A stretch of DNA of 62,019 nt from Thiomicrorhabdus heinhorstiae. GTDB taxonomy: Bacteria; Pseudomonadota; Gammaproteobacteria; Thiomicrospirales; Thiomicrospiraceae. Below the pieces are notes generated by a model, which had not been told where the DNA came from, searched no databases, and saw only the letters and a list, made by a program, of their open reading frames with translations. The position numbers were made by a program, and so were the translations under genes. The stretch covers positions 1 through 62,019 of the forward strand of contig NZ_JACBGI020000013.1 of NCBI RefSeq assembly GCF_013391765.2, in the 5' to 3' direction. This document shows positions 38,453 to 45,502 of this stretch, piece by piece (the stretch's first letter is position 1; each line of letters starts with the position of its first letter).

Positions 38453-39295
38453 ATGATCTTTTTTCAAACCCATGAAATCGAAGCCTGGATCAACGAAGAT
38501 GCGCCACTGATCGACCTGACCTCGCACTTGTTGGGAATCGAAAACCAACCGTCTCGTTTGAGTGTGCGCAGCCGCCATCCGACACGTTTGACCATGATGG
38601 AAGAAGCCGCCCGCATCTTCGAATTGCTTGGTGCCGAGATCATTTTTGTCATGCCCTCCGCCGCGGATGTCGATGCAGGCAGTTTGATTCTTCAGGTTGA
38701 AGGTCGGGCCGATGCTTTGCATCGCGGCTGGAAAGTTGCCATGAATCTACTTGAATACCTATGCGGCATTTCGACTCTAACGGCGCAAATGGTTTCAGAG
38801 GTTCAGCAAGTCGGCGACATACCGCTACTGGTTACCCGCAAGCATCTTCCGGGAATGAAAAAACCAATGATCAAAGCGATTCTGTCCGGCGGCGCCCACC
38901 CTCACCGCCTTGGCTTATCGGAAACCGTACTGATTTTCGAAAACCACCTGAACCTAATCGGCGGACGTGACAGCCTGCCCGACAGATTGCCGAAAATTCA
39001 GGCAGCCGCATGCGAGAAAAAAATCTCCGTTGAATGCGATACCTATGAGCAGGCTCTGCAAGCCGCACTTGCCGGAACGGACCTTATTCAATTCGACAAG
39101 GTGGAAGTCGGTCTTTTGAACCAGTGGTGTTCACAACTGAAGACACAGTTCCCCCAATTGAAAATTATCATTGCCGGCGGCATTCGACCGGACAATATCC
39201 GGCTTTATGCACAAAGCGGCGTTGACGGGATCGTCTTAAGCTCTCTCTATCACGCCAAACCGGCCGATCTTGGCGTCACAATCGAGCTTCTTTAG
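38453..39295 (+). CDS. modD: ModD, NadC-like pyrophosphorylase homologue of molybdenum loci
   Basis: 280 aa homologous to quinolinate phosphoribosyltransferase (NadC) but of the ModD subgroup found beside molybdate transport genes. NadC-like features include RKHLPGMKKPMIKAI (about residue 131), GGAHPHRLGLSE (about 146), the strand VECDTYEQALQA (about 188) and IIAGGIRPDNIRLYAQSGVDGI (about 240). Reaction and substrate are not established for ModD. The context (mop upstream, ModE boxes) is the main support for the ModD rather than NadC call. The leader is 178 nt after mop, beyond a terminator, so it may have its own promoter. Confidence 0.85.
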   Translation: MIFFQTHEIEAWINEDAPLIDLTSHLLGIENQPSRLSVRSRHPTRLTMMEEAARIFELLGAEIIFVMPSAADVDAGSLILQVEGRADALHRGWKVAMNLLEYLCGISTLTAQMVSEVQQVGDIPLLVTRKHLPGMKKPMIKAILSGGAHPHRLGLSETVLIFENHLNLIGGRDSLPDRLPKIQAAACEKKISVECDTYEQALQAALAGTDLIQFDKVEVGLLNQWCSQLKTQFPQLKIIIAGGIRPDNIRLYAQSGVDGIVLSSLYHAKPADLGVTIELL

Positions 39296-39397
39296 CACGC
39301 GCGGGTTTCGACCTCTATGGGTGAAAGGCAAAAGCACCCGAAGAGGCGGGCAATCGATTCACAAGTTCCTTCACACAACTCAGGCTTGGAGGTGTTT

Positions 39398-40753
39398 ATG
39401 CTTTCAATTATCTTTCTCGGCAGCGATCAGGATTTTCAGAACTTCAGCGCCGGCAATTCCGAAAATATCCATAAAATCACCCATGTCGCTCATAGTGAAG
39501 GCCTGAACAATGACCTTATTCGCAATAGCGAACTGATTCTGCTTTCCTATGAATGGGAGTCGCAAAACAGCTTGCCGCTGTGCCATCAACTCCGACAGTT
39601 AAATCCACATTTGCTGTTTATCCTGCTGGTTGATTCCCATCAGGCGGATCAGGCAATTGAAGCGTTTCATTCGGGAGCTTTCGATGTGTTATCCAAACCG
39701 TTAAATCCCTTGGCGCTGACATCTTCTATCAAGAAAAGCGAAAATTTTATCGCGCATCGCGCCTATATTTACTCACAGAAACAACCATTGGAGCAAAATG
39801 CCGGTGAACCGCCGATTGCCGTCAGTACCAATATGCGTCGCACGCTGACTCTATTGCATCAAATCGCCGATAAAGAAATTCCGACACTGCTTAATGGTGA
39901 AACCGGAACAGGGAAAAGCGTGATCGCCAGCTACCTGCATTCCATCAGCCCGCGTAAACATGCCCATTTTCTGACCGTCAACTGTGGCGCCCTTAGTCCG
40001 AGTTTATTGGAATCGGAATTATTCGGGCACGAAAAAGGCGCTTTTACCGGCGCCCTTAACCGCCGGGTTGGCTTACTGGAAGCTGCCGACGGCGGTACGC
40101 TTTTTCTTGATGAAATCAATAGCGCCTCCCCCGAATTGCAAATTCGCCTCCTGCAGTTTATTCAGGACAGGAAGCTGTTGCGCATCGGATCTCGTAACGA
40201 GATTACCGTCGATGTGCGATTGATTTTTGCTTCCAATCAGCCATTACGTCCGTTGGTCGAAGCGGGACAATTCCGCGAAGACCTCTATTTCCGCCTGAAC
40301 GTTTTTCCAATCGATCTTCCGGCGCTCCGAGAAAGAGCTGAAGATATCTCGCATCTGGCTGCCCGCTTTATGTTCAAGCACGCGCCGAAACTGGGTAAGA
40401 CCGTCAACTCATGCGGACCCGGGGTATTGAATACCCTGCAGAATTATCATTGGCCCGGGAATGTGCGCGAACTGGAAAACGTCATGCAAAGAGCTCTCAT
40501 ACTGTGCGAAAACGAACGCATCGAATTAAAAGATCTACCGGCCGAGATCGTCGCCAAGGTTACCCACCCGGACATCAAATTCGAAAAAAACAGTTCTCCG
40601 TTCCCGGATGATGCCACTCTGGCGGAAGTTGAAAAAATCTGGATTCGCAAAATTCTTTCCAAATACGACGGCAATAAACTTCGTGCTTCCAAAGCACTGG
40701 GAATCAACCAGACCACTCTGTGGCGCAAGCTGAAGACCGAAGACGAAAACTGA
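39398..40753 (+). CDS. Sigma-54-dependent activator with degenerate receiver domain
   Basis: 451 aa from ATG 39398, which follows GGAGG; a longer frame lacks a ribosome site. The N-terminal domain (1-120) has receiver-like strands and a conserved lysine in DVLSKPLNP, but the phospho-acceptor strand reads ELILLSYEWES, with no aspartate where LLD is expected. The AAA+ domain has Walker A GETGTGKS (about 166), the sigma-54 contact GAFTGA (about 214), GGTLFLDEI and FREDLYFRLNVF. A Fis-type helix-turn-helix ends the protein (ASKALGINQTTLWRKLK). It immediately precedes the sox-like operon and an enhancer-like repeat, so it is the probable activator of that operon. The signal is unknown. Confidence 0.9.
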   Translation: MLSIIFLGSDQDFQNFSAGNSENIHKITHVAHSEGLNNDLIRNSELILLSYEWESQNSLPLCHQLRQLNPHLLFILLVDSHQADQAIEAFHSGAFDVLSKPLNPLALTSSIKKSENFIAHRAYIYSQKQPLEQNAGEPPIAVSTNMRRTLTLLHQIADKEIPTLLNGETGTGKSVIASYLHSISPRKHAHFLTVNCGALSPSLLESELFGHEKGAFTGALNRRVGLLEAADGGTLFLDEINSASPELQIRLLQFIQDRKLLRIGSRNEITVDVRLIFASNQPLRPLVEAGQFREDLYFRLNVFPIDLPALRERAEDISHLAARFMFKHAPKLGKTVNSCGPGVLNTLQNYHWPGNVRELENVMQRALILCENERIELKDLPAEIVAKVTHPDIKFEKNSSPFPDDATLAEVEKIWIRKILSKYDGNKLRASKALGINQTTLWRKLKTEDEN

Positions 40754-40766
40754 AATGTGCCCCACT

Positions 40767-40805
40767 ATGCAAATTGCAACCTGCACACAAGTTTGCAACT
40801 TGCAT
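40767..40805. promoter_or_regulatory. Enhancer-like inverted repeat for the sigma-54 activator
   Basis: Left arm ATGCAAATTGCAACCT (40767-40782) and right arm AGTTTGCAACTTGCAT (40790-40805) match 14 of 16 positions as an inverted repeat. It lies 14 nt after the regulator stop codon and is centred about 160 bp before the predicted sigma-54 start site, a typical distance for an enhancer site. Confidence 0.6.
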
Positions 40806-40919
40806 GCCTGCCTCCAACCTTTTTTCATGCGTTCCTGAACCAAAAACAGCCATCATTTAAAAACATAAACACATACAAAACAAATACTTACCTTAGATCC
40901 ATTCCTAATAATTACAAAA

Positions 40920-40936
40920 TTGGCACGCTCCCTGAT
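40920..40936 (+). promoter_or_regulatory. Sigma-54 -24/-12 promoter of the sox-like operon
   Basis: TTGGCACG-N4-CTGAT. The -24 element is a perfect match to the recalled consensus TTGGCACG; the -12 element keeps T-G at the right spacing but has GA instead of GC. The predicted start is near 40946, within ModE-type operator 3. Confidence 0.6.
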
Positions 40937-40943
40937 ATACAAC

Positions 40944-40967
40944 CGTTATATCTTAGAATATATAACG
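40944..40967. promoter_or_regulatory. ModE-type operator 3, at the sox-like operon start site
   Basis: 8-bp arms CGTTATAT / ATATAACG with an 8-nt spacer, exactly the 24-bp architecture of operators 1, 2 and 4. It overlaps the predicted sigma-54 transcription start and ends 53 nt before the soxA GTG. Confidence 0.75.
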
Positions 40968-41020
40968 ATTAACCAAGACGAAGCGAATCGTCCCTCACGA
41001 TCCATGAAGGAGGAGAAAAC

Positions 41021-41866
41021 GTGAATAAACTAAGCCAATGGATGGGAACCATAACTTTAGCCTGCCTGGGAAGCATCACTGTGCCGGCAAGCGCATCGGA
41101 TGATGCCAAATTCGATGACTATCGTTCAGCACTGGAAGATGGAAACCCCGGTGAGTTCTGGATCGATGATGGTGAAGAACTTTTTTACGCCAAAGCAGGC
41201 CCCAAGAACGCCAGTCTTGATAGATGCGATTTTGGATTAGGCCCTGGAGTCCTGGAAGGCGCTTATGCGCAGTTGCCGCGCTACTTCGCTGACACGGATA
41301 AGGTCGAGTCTCTTGAAGGGCGCATCATCAGTTGTATGAAAAATCTGCAAGGTTATAACGACAAACAGATTCAGGAACAGTTTCTCGACATCCACTACCT
41401 GAATGCCGCAGAAGAGGACAGCCGGGTTTCGCCCTTGTCGCAGATTGCGACCTTTATTGCTTCAAAATCGAACGGCCAGCCGTTCCTGATCCAACTTGAC
41501 CATCCGAAAGAGAAACAAGCCTACGAACTCGGTAAGAAAACTTTCTGGAACCGAATGGGAGCAATGGATCTGTCCTGCGCCAATTGCCACGCCGTCAAAG
41601 GCAGAGTACTACGCGGGGTCGAACTGCCGATTATGACCGATCCGCATAGAGCAGGAAAAGTAATGGGAGCCTTTCCGGCCTACGTCAACAAAGACGGTAA
41701 TGTCCGTACCCAGTGGTGGCGTAACGAACGCTGCCTGCTGGCCATGCGCCTGCCTTGGCTGAAAACCGGATCACCGATCGATACCTCCCTGATCTTGTAT
41801 CAGGTGAAAAAAGCTGCGGAAAGCAAACAAGAAATTGCCGTACCCGGCATCAAACCACGCGCATAA
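41021..41866 (+). CDS. soxA: SoxA-type c-type cytochrome (L-cysteine S-thiosulfotransferase subunit)
   Basis: Subunit of SoxAX, which couples thiosulfate or another sulfur donor to a carrier cysteine in the periplasm. 281 aa with a signal peptide ending PASAS. SoxA signatures include RCDFGLGPGVLEGAYAQLP and ISCMKNLQG in the N-terminal domain, which has lost its CxxCH. The C-terminal domain has a single heme site CANCH (C186-H190), and C238 in NERCLLAM is the candidate persulfide/active-site cysteine. GTG start with GGAGGAG. First gene of a six-gene operon that lacks soxYZ and soxB. Confidence 0.88.
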   Translation: MNKLSQWMGTITLACLGSITVPASASDDAKFDDYRSALEDGNPGEFWIDDGEELFYAKAGPKNASLDRCDFGLGPGVLEGAYAQLPRYFADTDKVESLEGRIISCMKNLQGYNDKQIQEQFLDIHYLNAAEEDSRVSPLSQIATFIASKSNGQPFLIQLDHPKEKQAYELGKKTFWNRMGAMDLSCANCHAVKGRVLRGVELPIMTDPHRAGKVMGAFPAYVNKDGNVRTQWWRNERCLLAMRLPWLKTGSPIDTSLILYQVKKAAESKQEIAVPGIKPRA

Positions 41867-41892
41867 AACTCAAGCACTAACGGAGAATCGCC

Positions 41893-42174
41893 ATGCCGTA
41901 TAACAAATCGATCATTGCTGCATCTTTGATGAGCATCATCAGCTCACCGGTTTTTGCCGGAGATCTATCCGAAGGAGCGCGCCTGCATCAGGAGGGAAAC
42001 TGTCTCTCCTGTCATCAGACACGCCCTTACAGCAAAATCAAAACACCGAATTTTGCCAAACTGGAAGCACGCGTCAACGGCTGTAGCAACCAGCTTAATC
42101 TCGGCTGGTTTGAGGATGAAGTGAGTGCGGTCAGCCATTATCTGGACGCAACCTACTATCACTTTTCAAAATAA
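41893..42174 (+). CDS. Small monoheme cytochrome between soxA and soxX
   Basis: 93 aa with signal peptide ending SSPVFA and heme site CLSCH (C37-H41). No methionine follows the heme motif, so the distal ligand is not Met; the C-terminal segment GWFEDEVSAVSHYLDATYYHF offers histidines. An additional cysteine is in NGCSNQ. I do not recognise a named family. In position it recalls SoxK/SAXB, the SoxAX-binding protein, but those carry no heme as far as I recall. It starts 26 nt after soxA and ends 27 nt before soxX. Confidence 0.75.
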   Translation: MPYNKSIIAASLMSIISSPVFAGDLSEGARLHQEGNCLSCHQTRPYSKIKTPNFAKLEARVNGCSNQLNLGWFEDEVSAVSHYLDATYYHFSK

Positions 42175-42201
42175 ATTTAACGACATCAGGACATCTATTC
42201 A

Positions 42202-42906
42202 ATGATTAACCAAATTCGCATATCAGGATATCTGTTAGCCGCTTGCGCAAGTCTGACCGTAACAATGGCTCATGCCGTCGACGATTCGAAGGATCGCGGT
42301 AAATCGGTATCGGACGCTGAATTCATGCAGGCCGTAAAAGAAAGTTTCCTAACTGAAAATCCAAACGACTTTAAACGCTTTCAAGATCCGACTTTGACAA
42401 CCTGTAATCAAACCCAGGATCAACCTTCTCCAAAACAAGCATCGGAGATACTGCAACGCGAACGAAGCAGTATCCAGCTACCGAAAAACGGCCAGTACAT
42501 GGGTGACTGGAAGCAAGGCAAAATTTGGGTGGAAGGCGCTCACGGCGGACGTATAGGCTTTCCCGGATTTGCCGATGCCGACCATCCATCCAAACCGAAC
42601 GGCGCCAACTGCTATGCCTGCCACGCCGTCGACCCGAACTTTCCACAAAACGGCAATATGGGACCAAGCCTGACCAACTACGGCAAACTCCGCGGTCAAG
42701 GCGCAGCCATCGTTAAATACACCTACGAGAAAATTTACAACGCCAAATCGTTTGTGCCTTGCTCCCTCATGCCGCGCTACGGTGCAGGAGAAGGTCACCT
42801 CCTTACAGCGGAGCAAGTAGCCGATATCACCGCTTTCCTGCTTCATCCCGACTCACCGGTGAATAATCCCAAACAGGAAACCGTCGCTGAAGCAGCCCAT
42901 CACTAA
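42202..42906 (+). CDS. soxX: SoxX-type monoheme cytochrome
   Basis: Partner of SoxA. 234 aa, signal peptide ending MAHA. The class I domain has CYACH (C137-H141) and MGPSLTNYGKLRGQG, and the Met ligand in CSLMPRYG (about residue 195). The terminal helix LLTAEQVADITAFLL is a SoxX hallmark. A long N-terminal extension (about residues 25-110) precedes the heme domain, as in larger SoxX proteins. Confidence 0.87.
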   Translation: MINQIRISGYLLAACASLTVTMAHAVDDSKDRGKSVSDAEFMQAVKESFLTENPNDFKRFQDPTLTTCNQTQDQPSPKQASEILQRERSSIQLPKNGQYMGDWKQGKIWVEGAHGGRIGFPGFADADHPSKPNGANCYACHAVDPNFPQNGNMGPSLTNYGKLRGQGAAIVKYTYEKIYNAKSFVPCSLMPRYGAGEGHLLTAEQVADITAFLLHPDSPVNNPKQETVAEAAHH

Positions 42907-42948
42907 CCCCATAAGACAACAAAATATTATTAATAGAGATTTCACCTT

Positions 42949-43980
42949 ATGACTAAAAACACTAAACACACTCCCGCCATGGTCGACCACGTACGCCGTG
43001 ATTTGATGAAACGCTTCCTTGGTCTGGGAGCCGGGCTGGCCATTTCTTCAACCTGGTCGACAAACAGCTTTGCCGCGGCTTCGGATTGGCAAACCGTCGC
43101 CGACACCAAACCGGTTAAAGTGACCGATCATGTCTATGCTCTCTATGCGCGCGGCCCATGGCCGACTCTCGAAAACCAGGGATTTTTTGCCAATATTTAT
43201 CTGGTGAAAACCGCTAAAGGAATTGTCGTGCTCGACACCGGTACTTCGGTACAAATCGGTGAAATGGCGCTACGCGCAATCAAAAAAGCTTTTAACCAGC
43301 CGGTTATCGCCGCTTTCAACAGCCATTACCACGGCGATCACTGGCTTGGTAACCACGCGTTTGTCAACGCCTATCCTGAACTGCCGATTTACGCGCATCC
43401 TGACGCGATCGGGGCCATTGAAAATGCCGTTGGCGCTGACTGGTTGAACCAGATGATCAAAGCCACCAACGGTGCGATTGAAGGCACCAAAGTCACAGCG
43501 CCGAACAAAGGGGTTTCCCACGGACAGACTTTCAACTACGGTGACGTCACACTAAAAGTTCATAGCTACGGCCCCGCACACTCTCCGGTTGACATTATGA
43601 TCGAAGTTGTCGAAGACAAGGCCCTCTTCGTCGGTGACATCATTATGGACCACCGAATCGGTAATCCGAGCGAAACCTCGTTTCAGGGGTATATCAAAAC
43701 ATTGAATACCATCCGTTCCGAAATGAGTGACCGCCTGTTAATGCCAGGACACGGTAAACCCGGACACGACAAGCTGCTGCGCAACTACGAAGACATTATG
43801 AATGGCATTTACGAAAATGCCGTCAAGGCAGTTGAAGACGGGCTGAGTATTGCGGAAACCAAAGAATTGGTTCTGAAAGATCCGCGTATCGAACGCCAGG
43901 CCAAAGTAACCGAAGGCTTCGAAGACATCGGCAAATTCGTCAACTTCGCTTATACCGAAGCCGAGCAAGCCGCCTTCTAG
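42949..43980 (+). CDS. Periplasmic metallo-beta-lactamase-fold hydrolase (SoxH-like)
   Basis: 343 aa with a twin-arginine signal (VRRDLMKRFLG) and a metallo-beta-lactamase domain. Zinc ligands are in HYHGDH (126-131), in the later segment YGPAHSPVD and in LFVGDIIMD, with a final histidine in MPGHGKPG. SoxH and related proteins occur in sox clusters without an assigned reaction; a sulfur or thioester hydrolase role has been suggested for such families. It lies 42 nt after soxX in the operon. Confidence 0.82.
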   Translation: MTKNTKHTPAMVDHVRRDLMKRFLGLGAGLAISSTWSTNSFAAASDWQTVADTKPVKVTDHVYALYARGPWPTLENQGFFANIYLVKTAKGIVVLDTGTSVQIGEMALRAIKKAFNQPVIAAFNSHYHGDHWLGNHAFVNAYPELPIYAHPDAIGAIENAVGADWLNQMIKATNGAIEGTKVTAPNKGVSHGQTFNYGDVTLKVHSYGPAHSPVDIMIEVVEDKALFVGDIIMDHRIGNPSETSFQGYIKTLNTIRSEMSDRLLMPGHGKPGHDKLLRNYEDIMNGIYENAVKAVEDGLSIAETKELVLKDPRIERQAKVTEGFEDIGKFVNFAYTEAEQAAF

Positions 43981-44002
43981 GAATGGTCCAAAGGAACCTG
44001 TT

Positions 44003-44470
44003 ATGAAAATAATCAAATCGATTCTGTTTGTACTGCTCATGCCTTGGCTGGCAATCTCACCGGTCCAGGCTGAAGACATTGAAAAGGCGGTCTATCACGT
44101 CGACTTTGCCGATGCCGATCGCTATTCAGCCACCTTAACTTCGATCAACAACATGCTCAACGAATACGAAAACGCCCTGTCCGATTACGACGTCACCATT
44201 GTCTTCGTCGGCAAAGGCGCCCGCTTCGTGACCGACGCCCCACAAGCCGGTCAGGATGCTCGTCTCAAGGAACGCCGTACCGAGTTAAAAGGCCGCCTGC
44301 AAGCACTGAACTCGACCAGAAACGTCAAATTGGCAGTGTGTAATAACACTCTGACAGGATTTGGGCTATCAAAAGATCAGCTCTACGAAGGCGTCGAAAT
44401 CGTGCCGTCCGGAGTGGTATTCCTTGCCCAGCTGCAAAAAGCCGGAGCCGCTTATATCAAGATCCAGTAG
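44003..44470 (+). CDS. Periplasmic DsrE-family protein
   Basis: 155 aa with signal peptide ending SPVQA and a DsrE/DsrF-like sulfur-relay fold: IVFVGKGARFV (about residue 69) and KLAVCNNTLTGFGL (C113), with C-terminal GVVFLAQLQKAGAAYIKIQ. The conserved cysteine and export suggest a periplasmic persulfide handler. Families of this kind accompany rhodanese and SoxAX-like genes. Starts 22 nt after the metallo-beta-lactamase gene. Confidence 0.82.
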   Translation: MKIIKSILFVLLMPWLAISPVQAEDIEKAVYHVDFADADRYSATLTSINNMLNEYENALSDYDVTIVFVGKGARFVTDAPQAGQDARLKERRTELKGRLQALNSTRNVKLAVCNNTLTGFGLSKDQLYEGVEIVPSGVVFLAQLQKAGAAYIKIQ

Positions 44471-44564
44471 GAGGATGAAAAAAACGACAGTTTTCTGCAC
44501 AGGCTCTCCGTTGGCGCAGTTTTTCCTAATTCAAACCAATAGCGTCATTTTAAGGAGACGATTG

Positions 44565-45152
44565 ATGAAAATGCTAAATACCCGCTTGATTCTAGGCCTG
44601 ATAATGAGTGCCGTCGCGTTCGGAGCCCTAGCCTCTCCTGAACCGAAAGATCCGAAAAAACGCACCCCTCAAGGCCTTTACGTTAATGCCGTTGAAGCCT
44701 ACGAGATGATGAAAAAAGACTCTAAAGTTCTTCTGGTCGATGTGCGCACTCCGGAAGAATGGCAATTCGTCGGCCACACCGAAATGGCGCAGATCATGAT
44801 TCCGTCGGTCATCTTCCAGTACAACGGCATGGACGCCAAGAAACCACGATACAAATCGGTCAACAACAGCAATTTCATTTCAGAACTTGAAGAACGAGCC
44901 GCCAATCTGGGAGCGGACGAACACAGCACCTACTTCCTGATGTGTCGTTCGGGATCTTCCCGCGCGCAACCTGCAGCTAAAATGATGGCGCAATACGGTT
45001 ATAAAAACGTTTATATTGTGACCGACGGTTTCGAAGGCGGCACAGTGAAATCCGGTGACAAAAAAGGATTCCGAATCAAGGATGGCTGGAAAAATTCCGG
45101 GCTCCCTTGGACTTATCATATCAACGAGAAAAAAACCTACTTCTACAACTAA
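44565..45152 (+). CDS. Periplasmic rhodanese-like sulfurtransferase
   Basis: 195 aa from ATG 44565 (ribosome site AAGGAGACG); longer frames overlap the DsrE gene. Signal peptide ends FGALA. One rhodanese domain with VLLVDVRTPEEW (about residue 58) and active-site loop MCRSGSSRAQPA (C127). The loop has the CRxGxR-like form of active enzymes. Last gene of the operon, so the series ends SoxA-cyt-SoxX-MBL-DsrE-rhodanese. Confidence 0.87.
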   Translation: MKMLNTRLILGLIMSAVAFGALASPEPKDPKKRTPQGLYVNAVEAYEMMKKDSKVLLVDVRTPEEWQFVGHTEMAQIMIPSVIFQYNGMDAKKPRYKSVNNSNFISELEERAANLGADEHSTYFLMCRSGSSRAQPAAKMMAQYGYKNVYIVTDGFEGGTVKSGDKKGFRIKDGWKNSGLPWTYHINEKKTYFYN

Positions 45153-45240
45153 CCGCCGTATGACCCATTTCAAGAGTTACGTACACGATCTTTGCTCACT
45201 GTACGTATTACCCGCACCAACCCGCCGTTTCTGACTTTAG

Positions 45241-45272
45241 AAAAGCCCACATTTCCGGTGCGGGGCTTTTTA
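45241..45272 (+). terminator. Terminator of the sox-like operon
   Basis: AAAAGCCC (45241-45248) / GGGCTTTT (45263-45270) with flanking A and T runs. Confidence 0.82.
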
Positions 45273-45403
45273 ACTTATGCGCCTTCCTTATCTATTTATT
45301 AAAAAATTCTATCCCGGTAAATTTGCATCTTTAAATATAAGAATGTTTTAATACCCAAAAATCGAAATGTACTTTAATACATAAAGAAAATCAAAACGAC
45401 TGG

Positions 45404-45426
45404 AATTGGCTTATGCCAATTTTTTT
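45404..45426 (+). terminator. Leader hairpin with T-run before the TonB operon
   Basis: AATTGGC (45404-45410) / GCCAATT (45415-45421), loop TTAT, followed directly by a T-run. It would end a short transcript from the promoter-like element at 45323-45352 before the ModE box and the receptor gene, so it may act as an attenuator or end a small RNA. Confidence 0.6.
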
Positions 45427-45434
45427 ATCCAGAT

Positions 45435-45458
45435 CGTTATATACAAAAAGAAATAACG
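45435..45458. promoter_or_regulatory. ModE-type operator 4, before the TonB operon
   Basis: CGTTATAT-N8-AAATAACG; 24 bp, same spacing as the other three. It ends 44 nt before the first receptor gene. Confidence 0.7.
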
Positions 45459-45502
45459 TTAATCCAGTCATTGGATAATGAAGTCAAAGGAGCTTTTACA
45501 AT

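Larger units (their letters stand above)
45153..45502. other. Intergenic region between the sox-like and TonB operons
   Basis: 350 nt without a gene. It contains an inverted repeat TACGTACA / TGTACGTA (45178-45185, 45200-45207), the operon terminator (45241-45272), a promoter-like pair TTGCAT (45323-45328) and TTTAAT (45347-45352), an element shared with the mop leader (45368-45383), a small terminator-like hairpin (45404-45426) and ModE-type operator 4 (45435-45458). Confidence 0.55.

Noticed and set aside
38453-39295. modD as true NadC (quinolinate phosphoribosyltransferase)
   Set aside because: Homologous fold, but there is no nadA or nadB nearby and it lies behind mop and ModE-type boxes. 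The ModD subgroup fits better.
45401-45417. Sigma-54 element (TGG...GC) before the TonB operon
   Set aside because: The GG-to-GC spacing is 11 nt, not 10, and the -24 sequence does not match. The bases are better explained by the leader hairpin.
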